The position numbers were made by a program, and so were the translations under genes. Under the pieces are notes generated by a model. That model had not been told where the DNA came from and made no database searches. It saw only the letters and a program-made list of their open reading frames with translations. This document shows positions 10,506 through 20,519 of a stretch of DNA of 64,000 bases, one piece after another; within the stretch, counting starts at the first letter, position 1; each line of letters opens with the position of its first letter. Source of the stretch: Arachis hypogaea (lineage: Eukaryota > Streptophyta > Magnoliopsida > Fabales > Fabaceae); contig NC_092051.1 of the NCBI RefSeq assembly GCF_003086295.3, forward strand, positions 82,344,445 through 82,408,444, read 5' to 3'.

Positions 10506-12118
10506 TGACGTTAAAGAAGCGCTTGTTGGGAGGCAACCCAACCAAAGGTAGTTTTCTTTTCTAGTTATTTCAATAAAGAGTTAAGTAGATTTATCTGTAT
10601 TGCAAGGAGCTAAGTTTGGTGTTGCACACCAAAACAATTCAAGGGTGAATGTGAGATTCTAAGTTTGGTGTTCCACCAAAAACTTCATTAAAAGCACATT
10701 TCTACCTCAGCATGACTAGTCACTAGCTCCAACCAATCAGGGAAACTACTTAAACAATAGTTTAATTTCTAGTTCATAGTTTCTTTTTCTAGTTCATAGT
10801 TATTTTCTTAATAAAAGCACATGAGGTTTTCTGCATATGATCCAAATTGCTGCATATGGCAAGGAACTAAGTTTGGTGTTCACACACCAATCTAAGTTCA
10901 GAGGCCTACAAACATCCATGCATACTAACCAATTCTCAAAGTGCTTGGGGAACAAGCAACTTCTAATAGCTTTGCAGGAAGACAATCAATCTCATGGAAG
11001 GAATATACATCATCATCAAAGAGAACACCAAGGCTAGGAAGGATGATGAACAACAAAGAAGATGATAAAAGGTTGTATTGTCACTTAATTGCTTGTACTT
11101 TGAATTGCTGACATTGGAAGTTTGCATGCACCCCTGCTTTAAGTTTGAGTCATTGCAGTTTTTGTTTGTCTGTTTGTTTAATTTCCAAATAAGTGATAGT
11201 CTAAGTGTTTGGATAAACTTCACTTGCTTAAATGTATGCTTGCCATGCTTGTTCTGTTTCCAAAAAAATAAAAGAAAAGTTTGAACAAAAGTAACTCAAT
11301 TCCATTTAGTAAGAAATCAAATAAGATTAAGTGGTGGTATGCATGTTTGATTGAATAGTCAGCTCACTAAGAAATAAAGTTAGAATTGTCACTTTTAGTG
11401 GAAATTAGGATGCTGTCTATGGATCTTGATGAATAAATGTCTTTGGCCATGAAAAAGAAAGAAGAAGAAGAAGAAAAAGCCACTGAAAAAGGGCAACCAA
11501 AAAGCAAAAAATTGAGAAAATAAGCTAGGCACCAATGGTTTGAACTTCTGAGACAAATGCCTGTGGTGTTTATGTATTAAGGATATGCTTGGATGAATAG
11601 GTTCTGAGGAGTGTTTCAACACTTGGTAACTTGGGTTAACTAACCCGGGATTATCAACCAAAAGTCCATTATCAAGAGCAACCTAAATACAAAACATTTA
11701 GTCACACAAAGAGGTGCTGGGCACCAATGTCTCAAGAAGAAATGTGAACTAAAATGCCTAAAGTGGATATGTGTAGTGCACTGATAAGAAAAAGAAAATG
11801 CCAAAGGCTTGTGCAACACATGACACTGAGCAACAAGGAGCAAATAAGCTCAAAGAAAAAGAAAAAACAAAGAAAAGAAACTTGCCAAGGATATGTGAAT
11901 AACAAGAGGCCATAGCAGTGTTTTAGTGGAAACATAAAAAGTGACATTCTTACCTAAGAAACAATAAAGTGATGCTGCAACAACTTTCTGCATGAACACC
12001 CCATTAATCAATGTCAATTACTTACTGATATGGCTAATGAATTTACTTTCTGTTTCATTCTTTCTTCTCAATAATTCAGAACTTGCTTGGGGACAAGCAA
12101 GGATTAAGTTTGGTGTTG
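10506..12118 (+). other. E6 3' non-coding region, copy 1
   Basis: It starts with the post-stop hairpin motif (10511-10542: GAAGCGCTTGTTGGGAGG). It has TAAGTTTGGTGTT motifs near 10610, 10658 and 10868 and at the PPT (12104-12117), and a perfect palindrome GGGTTAACTAACCC at 11633-11646. It is nearly identical to 15957-17571, differing mainly in homopolymer lengths. No coding gene is seen; open frames here are short and lack recognisable domains. Confidence 0.75.
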
Positions 12119-12422
12119 TGATGCCAAGGCATCTTAGGCTAGTTTCACTAGCCTTTTTCTTTTATTTTTAGTTGTTTTATGCATTTTCTTGAGCCTTAAG
12201 TAATCATTTGGGCCAAATAGTCATGCTTGTCTTAAATCATTCAAACATGAAGATTTTTATGCAAATTCCATGAGTTTTTAGTTATATTCCTTGAATGCTA
12301 TGAATGGAAGAATTCTCATGAATTTTAGCAAGACTTTGATGCAACTGTTTGGATGATTTCAGGGAAGAAGAGGCTAGGCAAGGAAGCAACAAAATCAATA
12401 AAGGAAGCTTGAATATCACATG

Positions 12423-13003
12423 TGGAGTTTAAGTTCCAGTTTAAGCCTAAACTGGAGCTTAAACGCCAAAAATCATGAAGGATAAGAAATGCTGGAAATG
12501 AAGTTTAACCACCAGTTTGACCTCAAACTGGAGGTTAAACGCCAGAATGGAAGGTCTCACCAAAGAAGCATTTCCACGTTTAACCTCCAGTTTGACCTCA
12601 AACTGGAGGTTAAACGCCAGAATGATAATGCCACTCAGGAAGGAGTTCCACGTTTAACCTCCAGTTTGACCTCAAACTGGAGGTTAAACGCCAGAAGTGG
12701 GAATAGCACCAGGGAGCCATTTCCACGTTTAAGCTCCAGTTTGACCTCAAACTGGAGCTTAAACGTGTTCGACAGCCTTTCTCCTCCAGGGTTGCTCTCT
12801 CCATTTCCACGTTTAACCTCCAGTTTGACCTCAAACTGGAGGTTAAACGTGTTCGACACCTCCAGGGCTACCATTCTAAGCTTCCACGTTTAACCTCCAG
12901 TTTGACCTCAAACTGGAGGTTAAACGTGTTCGACCTCCAGGGCTGCCCTTCCTTTATCCACGTTTAAGCTTCAGTTTAACCTTAAACTGAAGCTTAAACG
13001 TGT
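12423..13003 (+). repeat. U3 palindrome array of E6 LTR copy 2 (8 units)
   Basis: Eight units spaced about 72-85 bp apart. Each is an inverted repeat with CGTTTAACCTCCAG pairing with CTGGAGGTTAAACG around TTTGACCTCAAA. The first and last units are variants (AGTTCCAG, AGCTTCAG). Several arms carry matched changes on both sides (CTCC/GGAG, CTTC/GAAG), so pairing is kept. The three right-hand full units end in CGTGTTCGAC, the left ones in CGCCAG. Long frames on both strands here arise because the unit is its own complement. Confidence 0.92.
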
Positions 13004-13573
13004 TATATGGAACAGCTTGACCATGCCTTCTTCAAACATAAATAACTTGAGCTACAAAACTCCAAATGAGGTGATTCAAAATGCATTGGAAAGAAGACAT
13101 CTAGAGCTTTCCAAGCATATATGGCATGCATGGTGGATACTAAAAATTGAGGGAGAAAACAGCCCCGTAATGTGCATAGAAGAGCATAGTACCAACATGC
13201 AATCAGGCCAGCTGACCTCTTCACCTTCCATGGAGTATAACTCGAGTTGTAGAGATCCAATTGAGGTGCTTCCAGTTGCGTTAGAAAGCTGACATCCATA
13301 GCTTTCCAACGAGGTATAATAGTCTATATTTGGCATCAAATTGGCAAGGTTGACAAGAGAACAAAGTGACGACTCAAGAAAGGGGGTGCAACATTTGAGT
13401 GTAGTTTAATGGATCATTATCCTTTTTGGATCAATTATGTCACTCAGCCCTTCAAGCAAGCAAGGCCCATCAACAACACCAAATCAAGGCCACAAGAATC
13501 ATCTAGAATAGTTTATTTTCATTTGATTGTAATTTGCTTTGAATTTCATTTTCATTTTGTAATTTAGGGAGCC

Positions 13574-13581
13574 TATTTAAA
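13574..13581 (+). promoter_or_regulatory. Putative LTR TATA box, E6 copy 2
   Basis: TATTTAAA lies about 570 bp downstream of the palindrome array, with the same box at 19031-19038 in copy 3. This position would separate U3 from R. No transcript data are available. Confidence 0.55.
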
Positions 13582-14587
13582 GGCCTTAGTTTCTGCATTT
13601 AGAGAGGGGGGGATTGAAGGGGAATCCAGCCCCTGATGGGGACTTGGACTTTTACTTTTACTTTTAGCTAGTTTCCCTTTTCTTTGTAATTGAATTCAGA
13701 GCTATGATTCACTAAACCCCCTTTCATTGGGTTAGGGAGCTCTATTGTAATTCAATGAATCAATAATAGTTTATCTTCTTCTTCAATCTTTTCTCTTGAA
13801 TTTTGTTAGAAAGCTTCTCGATCTAATTCCATTGAGTAGTTGTCTTGGGAAAGAAACTACCCATACTTGGAATCCTTCGGAGCCTTGGGAAAGGAATGGA
13901 GGATTCATGCTAGAGAAGCTTTCTCACAGTGAATTGGACTGGGGTTTGGATGGATATTGTGACATGTAATCCTACCAAATTGTGGTTCATGAAACTGTGT
14001 GGTATAATCAGTGATCGAGCATCATCTCTTCTTATGAACATTTAAACCAAGGGATTGGGAATTTGTTTGTTTTTAGAGAGAATTGGTGAGCCAAGGGATT
14101 GGGATCCAATCATATAAGATTGCCAAGCAAAATTCAATGAATGCATTGGTTGAGGAAGAGATATACATGTTTTGATTCGGAGATTTCAATATCTCCTAAA
14201 CCCAATGAATTCCCCATTTCTGATTTCCACTTTCTCTTTACATTCTGCAATTCAATTCTTGCAATCACCCCCATTCCCTTTTAATTTCAGCAATTTACAT
14301 TCTGCTCTTTAATACATGCAATTTAAGATTCAGCCATTTAATTTTCTTGTCATTTACTTTTCCCGCCAATTTTACATTCCGCAATTCTCATCTCAAATCT
14401 TGATTCCGCTCAACTAGAACACACTTCTAATCCGAATTGCTCAATCAACCAATCCTTGTGGGATTCGACCTCACTCTATTGTGAGTTTTTACTTGACAAC
14501 GATAACCGGTGCACTTGCCGGAAGGAATTTTGGGGATCGTGCAATTTCCTAAATCGTAGCATAACTAGTTTATGTGCATCAAGTTTA

Positions 14588-14604
14588 TGGCGCCGTTGCC
14601 GGGG
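14588..14604 (+). other. E6 primer binding site, copy 2 (tRNA-Asp type)
   Basis: TGGCGCCGTTGCCGGGG starts 6 bp after the LTR end. It is complementary to the 3' end of plant tRNA-Asp as I remember it (...GGCAACGGCGCCA), the primer known for Athila elements. Confidence 0.85.
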
Positions 14605-14786
14605 ATTGGTTTTCGATTGACAATTCTCCAATTGGAAGTTAACTAGATTGAGCAATTTTTCTTTTCTTTTGTTAATAGTTTTTGTTTCAGTTTATTACTG
14701 CTAATTTCTGCAAATTTTAATTTGTTTTCTTTGCTTATTCACTTGTTAGCATACTAACCACTAGCTGTTTGTAATATTGCCTCACT

Positions 14787-15956
14787 ATGGAATTTCCACT
14801 ATCTTTGGATGAGTATTGTTTGAGACTGAGCACATTGCAAAAAAGAAAGGAGTATCCATCATCTTTTGGTCAATCAAAATTCATGAGAAACTCTCCACCA
14901 CCACAGAATGATTCATGTTATTATGCTCATGGTGGGTGGGAGTATCAGGAACAGGAAACGGGGTACTTCCCAGAGCCACAAAATGGTCCATGTTTTGGTG
15001 AATTTGATCACTACTCAAGTTGTGGCTGGGAAGATCAAAACCAAAGAGATTTCACTTATTCACACCCCATTCATCAAGCGCCATCACCTCTGAATTATCC
15101 AACCTCACCTCCTAGTTTTACATATCCAAATTCTTCATCACTTGAGCATTTCTCAGCACAAAATCCCTTCTCAAATTCATACAATTCATTCCACTACACA
15201 CAAGAGTCATACCACTACCAACACTCCAACCAAAGACTCTATCAGCCCACACAAAACACATACTCCCAGCCACCATATCACAGCCAAGATAATCAACCTC
15301 ATCAACCCAATCCGAACCAACAATTTCAAGATCAATCAAACAGGATAGAAGGAATGCTTGCAACTATGGGCAGAGATGTGGCCGATTTGAAAGGCTTTAA
15401 GGAAGAATTGATATCCAACTTACAAAATCAAGGTGCTGCCATTCAAAAGCTAGAAGCACAAATTGGATATCTATCAAAGCAAATCCCTACCCACAATTCT
15501 TCTAGTGATACCATGGCAAACCCAAGGGAGGAATCAGAAGAACAAGAAATGGAGAAAGTCAATCAAGGGAGATCACACTCCAATGAAACAGAGAGTTGCA
15601 AAGAGGAAGGGTTCATTGAACCACAAATTCAGGAAGCTTTTGATGAACAGGATACTCCAACTGTCCAACAACAACCAAGTTCTGAGATCAAGGATGTGAA
15701 GGCAGTAGAAACAAGCACCAAAATGAGGATTGTGACCGAGAAACAAAGGACCATATCCATGAAGAAGAGAAGGTCGAAGAACAATCCAACTCCTGAGCCA
15801 ACAAGCAAGTTCACTCAAGCCAATCACAAGGGAAAGCTTGCTGGAAAGAAGCATTCACAACAAGGGGCACTAACTAGCTCCTTTATCCACTTGAAGTCAT
15901 TCCTCTTAACAAACTGGAGGAAGAGGAAGAAAGTCAGGAACAGCATGTCAAGCTAA
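14787..15956 (+). CDS. E6 gag-tail-like protein, 389 aa (most intact ORF in the window)
   Basis: This is the only protein of this non-autonomous element. The N-terminal third is rich in Tyr, Ser, Pro and Gly (CYYAHGGWEYQEQETGYF, FGEFDHYSSCGWEDQ). Residues about 100-185 are Gln/Asn/Pro-rich, followed by a short likely coiled coil (MGRDVADLKGFKEELISNLQ, then AIQKLEAQIGYLSKQIP). The last motif matches the NLEAQVGQLS segment between gag and protease in E3-E5. The C-terminus is Lys/Arg-rich (MKKRRSKNN, WRKRKKV). The capsid-like retrotransposon gag domain, a CCHC knuckle and the protease are all absent. The ATG follows a 180-bp leader after the PBS, and the stop is 6 bp before the post-stop hairpin. 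It is open over its whole length in this copy. It could be an RNA-binding gag remnant; the function is not known. Confidence 0.75.
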   Translation: MEFPLSLDEYCLRLSTLQKRKEYPSSFGQSKFMRNSPPPQNDSCYYAHGGWEYQEQETGYFPEPQNGPCFGEFDHYSSCGWEDQNQRDFTYSHPIHQAPSPLNYPTSPPSFTYPNSSSLEHFSAQNPFSNSYNSFHYTQESYHYQHSNQRLYQPTQNTYSQPPYHSQDNQPHQPNPNQQFQDQSNRIEGMLATMGRDVADLKGFKEELISNLQNQGAAIQKLEAQIGYLSKQIPTHNSSSDTMANPREESEEQEMEKVNQGRSHSNETESCKEEGFIEPQIQEAFDEQDTPTVQQQPSSEIKDVKAVETSTKMRIVTEKQRTISMKKRRSKNNPTPEPTSKFTQANHKGKLAGKKHSQQGALTSSFIHLKSFLLTNWRKRKKVRNSMSS

Positions 15957-17571
15957 TGACGTTAAAGAAGCGCTTGTTGGGAGGCAACCCAACCAAAGGT
16001 AGTTTTTCTTTTCTAGTTATTTCAATAAAAGAGTTAAGTAGATTTATCTGTATTGCAAGGAGCTAAGTTTGGTGTTGCACACCAAAACAATTCAAGGGTG
16101 AATGTGAGATTCTAAGTTTGGTGTTCCACCAAAAACTTCATTAAAAGCACATTTCTACCTCAGCATGACTAGTCACTAGCTCCAACCAATCAGGGAAACT
16201 ACTTAAACAATAGTTTAATTTCTAGTTCATAGTTTCTTTTTCTAGTTCATAGTTATTTTCTTAATAAAAGCACATGAGGTTTTCTGCATATGATCCAAAT
16301 TGCTGCATATGGCAAGGAACTAAGTTTGGTGTTCACACACCAATCTAAGTTCAGAGGCCTACAAACATCCATGCATACTAACCAATTCTCAAAGTGCTTG
16401 GGGAACAAGCAACTTCTAATAGCTTTGCAGGAAGACAATCAATCTCATGGAAGGAATATACATCATCATCAAAGAGAACACCAAGGCTAGGAAGGATGAT
16501 GAACAACAAAGAAGATGATAAAAGGTTGTATTGTCACTTAATTGCTTGTACTTTGAATTGCTGACATTGGAAGTTTGCATGCACCCCTGCTTTAAGTTTG
16601 AGTCATTGCAGTTTTTGTTTGTCTGTTTGTTTAATTTCCAAATAAGTGATAGTCTAAGTGTTTGGATAAACTTCACTTGCTTAAATGTATGCTTGCCATG
16701 CTTGTTCTGTTTCCAAAAAATAAAAGAAAAGTTTGAACAAAAGTAACTCAATTCCATTTAGTAAGAAATCAAATAAGATTAAGTGGTGGTATGCATGTTT
16801 GATTGAATAGTCAGCTCACTAAGAAATAAAGTTAGAATTGTCACTTTTAGTGGAAATTAGGATGCTGTCTATGGATCTTGATGAATAAATGTCTTTGGCC
16901 ATGAAAAAGAAAGAAGAAGAAGAAGAAAAAGCCACTGAAAAAGGGCAACCAAAAAGCAAAAAAATTGAGAAAATAAGCTAGGCACCAATGGTTTGAACTT
17001 CTGAGACAAATGCCTGTGGTGTTTATGTATTAAGGATATGCTTGGATGAATAGGTTCTGAGGAGTGTTTCAACACTTGGTAACTTGGGTTAACTAACCCG
17101 GGATTATCAACCAAAAGTCCATTATCAAGAGCAACCTAAATACAAAACATTTAGTCACACAAAGAGGTGCTGGGCACCAATGTCTCAAGAAGAAATGTGA
17201 ACTAAAATGCCTAAAGTGGATATGTGTAGTGCACTGATAAGAAAAAGAAAATGCCAAAGGCTTGTGCAACACATGACACTGAGCAACAAGGAGCAAATAA
17301 GCTCAAAGAAAAAGAAAAAACAAAGAAAAGAAACTTGCCAAGGATATGTGAATAACAAGAGGCCATAGCAGTGTTTTAGTGGAAACATAAAAAGTGACAT
17401 TCTTACCTAAGAAACAATAAAGTGATGCTGCAACAACTTTCTGCATGAACACCCCATTAATCAATGTCAATTACTTACTGATATGGCTAATGAATTTACT
17501 TTCTGTTTCATTCTTTCTTCTCAATAATTCAGAACTTGCTTGGGGACAAGCAAGGATTAAGTTTGGTGTTG
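15957..17571 (+). other. E6 3' non-coding region, copy 2
   Basis: It carries the post-stop hairpin motif (15962-15993), three TAAGTTTGGTGTT motifs, a GGGTTAACTAACCC palindrome near 17087, and the PPT copy ending at 17571. Purine-rich tracts lie near 16905-16930 and 17240-17330. Nothing resembles pol or ORF3. Confidence 0.75.
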
Positions 17572-20038
17572 TGATGCCAAGGCATCTTAGGCTAGTTTCA
17601 CTAGCCTTTTTCTTTTATTTTATTTTAGTTGTTTTATGCATTTTCTTGAGCCTTAAGTAATCATTTGGGCCAAATAGTCATGCTTGTCTTAAATCATTCA
17701 AACATGAAGATTTTTATGCAAATTCCATGAGTTTTTAGTTATATTCCTTGAATGCTATGAATGGAAGAATTCTCATGAATTTTAGCAAGACTTTGATGCA
17801 ACTGTTTGGATGATTTCAGGGAAGAAGAGGCTAGGCAAGGAAGCAACAAAATCAATAAAGGAAGCTTGAATATCACATGTGGAGTTTAAGTTCCAGTTTA
17901 AGCCTAAACTGGAGCTTAAACGCCAAAAATCATGAAGGATAAGAAATGCTGGAAATGAAGTTTAACCACCAGTTTGACCTCAAACTGGAGGTTAAACGCC
18001 AGAATGGAAGGTCTCACCAAAGAAGCATTTCCACGTTTAACCTCCAGTTTGACCTCAAACTGGAGGTTAAACGCCAGAATGATAATGCCACTCAGGAAGG
18101 AGTTCCACGTTTAACCTCCAGTTTGACCTCAAACTGGAGGTTAAACGCCAGAAGTGGGAATAGCACCAGGGAGCCATTTCCACGTTTAAGCTCCAGTTTG
18201 ACCTCAAACTGGAGCTTAAACGTGTTCGACAGCCTTTCTCCTCCAGGGTTGCTCTCTCCATTTCCACGTTTAACCTCCAGTTTGACCTCAAACTGGAGGT
18301 TAAACGTGTTCGACACCTCCAGGGCTACCATTCTAAGCTTCCACGTTTAACCTCCAGTTTGACCTCAAACTGGAGGTTAAACGTGTTCGACCTCCAGGGC
18401 TGCCCTTCCTTTATCCACGTTTAAGCTTCAGTTTAACCTTAAACTGAAGCTTAAACGTGTTATATGGAACAGCTTGACCATGCCTTCTTCAAACATAAAT
18501 AACTTGAGCTACAAAACTCCAAATGAGGTGATTCAAAATGCATTGGAAAGAAGACATCTAGAGCTTTCCAAGCATATATGGCATGCATGGTGGATACTAA
18601 AAATTGAGGGAGAAAACAGCCCCGTAATGTGCATAGAAGAGCATAGTACCAACATGCAATCAGGCCAGCTGACCTCTTCACCTTCCATGGAGTATAACTC
18701 GAGTTGTAGAGATCCAATTGAGGTGCTTCCAGTTGCGTTAGAAAGCTGACATCCATAGCTTTCCAACGAGGTATAATAGTCTATATTTGGCATCAAATTG
18801 GCAAGGTTGACAAGAGAACAAAGTGACGACTCAAGAAAGGGGGTGCAACATTTGAGTGTAGTTTAATGGATCATTATCCTTTTTGGATCAATTATGTCAC
18901 TCAGCCCTTCAAGCAAGCAAGGCCCATCAACAACACCAAATCAAGGCCACAAGAATCATCTAGAATAGTTTATTTTCATTTGATTGTAATTTGCTTTGAA
19001 TTTCATTTTCATTTTGTAATTTAGGGAGCCTATTTAAAGGCCTTAGTTTCTGCATTTAGAGAGGGGGGGATTGAAGGGGAATCCAGCCCCTGATGGGGAC
19101 TTGGACTTTTACTTTTACTTTTAGCTAGTTTCCCTTTTCTTTGTAATTGAATTCAGAGCTATGATTCACTAAACCCCCTTTCATTGGGTTAGGGAGCTCT
19201 ATTGTAATTCAATGAATCAATAATAGTTTATCTTCTTCTTCAATCTTTTCTCTTGAATTTTGTTAGAAAGCTTCTCGATCTAATTCCATTGAGTAGTTGT
19301 CTTGGGAAAGAAACTACCCATACTTGGAATCCTTCGGAGCCTTGGGAAAGGAATGGAGGATTCATGCTAGAGAAGCTTTCTCACAGTGAATTGGACTGGG
19401 GTTTGGATGGATATTGTGACATGTAATCCTACCAAATTGTGGTTCATGAAACTGTGTGGTATAATCAGTGATCGAGCATCATCTCTTCTTATGAACATTT
19501 AAACCAAGGGATTGGGAATTTGTTTGTTTTTAGAGAGAATTGGTGAGCCAAGGGATTGGGATCCAATCATATAAGATTGCCAAGAAAAATTCAATGAATG
19601 CATTGGTTGAGGAAGAGATATACATGTTTTGATTCGGAGATTTCAATATCTCCTAAACCCAATGAATTCCCCATTTCTGATTTCCACTTTCTCTTTACAT
19701 TCTGCAATTCAATTCTTGCAATCACCCCCATTCCCTTTTAATTTCAGCAATTTACATTCTGCTCTTTAATACATGCAATTTAAGATTCAGCCATTTAATT
19801 TTCTTGTCATTTACTTTTCCCGCCAATTTTACATTCCGCAATTCTCATCTCAAATCTTGATTCCGCTCAACTAGAACACACTTCTAATCCGAATTGCTCA
19901 ATCAACCAATCCTTGTGGGATTCGACCTCACTCTATTGTGAGTTTTTACTTGACAACGATAACCGGTGCACTTGCCGGAAGGAATTTTGCCGATCGTGCA
20001 ATTTCCTAAATCGTAGCATAACTAGTTTATGTGCATCA
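17572..20038 (+). mobile_element. E6 LTR copy 3 (complete, 3' LTR)
   Basis: 2,467 bp, with the same layout as copy 2: palindrome array at about 17880-18460, TATTTAAA at 19031-19038, U5 hairpin at 19927-19942, end GCATCA at 20038. Near the end it reads TTTTGCCGATCG where copy 2 has TTTTGGGGATCG. After 20038 the E3 internal sequence resumes with CCTTTTC. Confidence 0.93.
17880..18460 (+). repeat. U3 palindrome array of E6 LTR copy 3 (8 units)
   Basis: The same eight-unit inverted-repeat array as 12423-13003, without any difference that I could see. Confidence 0.92.
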
Positions 20039-20519
20039 CCTTTTCTTTTCCTTTTTTTTTCGCTATTTTTTTCTTTTCTCTTTTTTTTTCGCAAGCTTTG
20101 TTCTTCACTGCTTTTTCTTGCTTCAAGAATCAATTTTATGATTTTTCAGATTATCAGATAACATGTCTCCTTTTCATCATTCTTTCAAGAGCCAATATAT
20201 TTAACATTCATAAACAACAAATTCAAAAGACATATGCACTATTCAAGCATTCATTCAGAAAACAAAAAGTATTGTCACCACATCAAAATAATTAAACTAA
20301 TTTCAAGGATGAATTCGAAACTCTGTACTTCTTGTTCTTTTGTAATTAAAACATTTTTCATTTAAGAGAGGTGAAGGATTCATAGGACATTCATAACTTT
20401 AAGGCATAGACACTTAAACACTAGCGATCATGTAATAAGACACGAACATAAATAAACATAAGGCTCAAAAACCGAAAAACAGGAAAATAAGAACAAGGAG
20501 ATTAAGGAACGGGTCCACC
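20039..20519 (-). other. E3 3' UTR (part next to E6)
   Basis: Non-coding. It starts with pyrimidine-rich tracts (20039-20120) that align with 43530-43610 of E5. The remaining approximately 680 bp of the 3' UTR lie in the assembly gap on the other side of E6. Confidence 0.75.

Larger units (their letters stand above)
12119..14581 (+). mobile_element. E6 LTR copy 2 (complete)
   Basis: The LTR is 2,463 bp, from TGATGCCAAGGCATCT to GTGCATCA. The first 15 bp hold a hairpin GATGCC-AA-GGCATC. The U3 palindrome array is at 12423-13003, TATTTAAA at 13574-13581, and the U5 hairpin CTCAC-TCTATT-GTGAG at 14470-14485. It is directly preceded by GATTAAGTTTGGTGTTG (PPT) and followed by AGTTTA and the PBS, so it serves as 3' LTR of copy 1 and 5' LTR of copy 2. 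Confidence 0.93.
7705..20038 (+). mobile_element. E6: tandem LTR-internal-LTR-internal-LTR element, plus strand
   Basis: Three LTRs (7705-9146 partial, 12119-14581, 17572-20038) alternate with two internal regions (9147-12118, 14582-17571). LTR ends are TGATGC...GCATCA and the PBS is of tRNA-Asp type. The internal region is only about 3 kb and encodes one gag-tail-like ORF, so the element is non-autonomous. The two complete LTRs differ at only a few places: a 4-bp repeat difference near 12165/17620, one base near 14127/19584, and two bases near 14532/19989. The bases after 20038 are CCTTT; the left flank is in the gap, so no duplication can be checked. The tandem may be real or an assembly product. 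Confidence 0.82.

Noticed and set aside
12489..12893. Open frames on both strands in the E6 palindrome array (also 17946-18350)
   Set aside because: The repeat unit is its own complement, so both strands give similar repeated peptides (FNLQFDLKLEVKR). They lie in U3 and have no start context or domain.
12423..13003. CRISPR-like repeat-spacer appearance of the palindrome array
   Set aside because: Plant nuclear LTR context, no cas genes, and the units are long self-complementary repeats inside U3.
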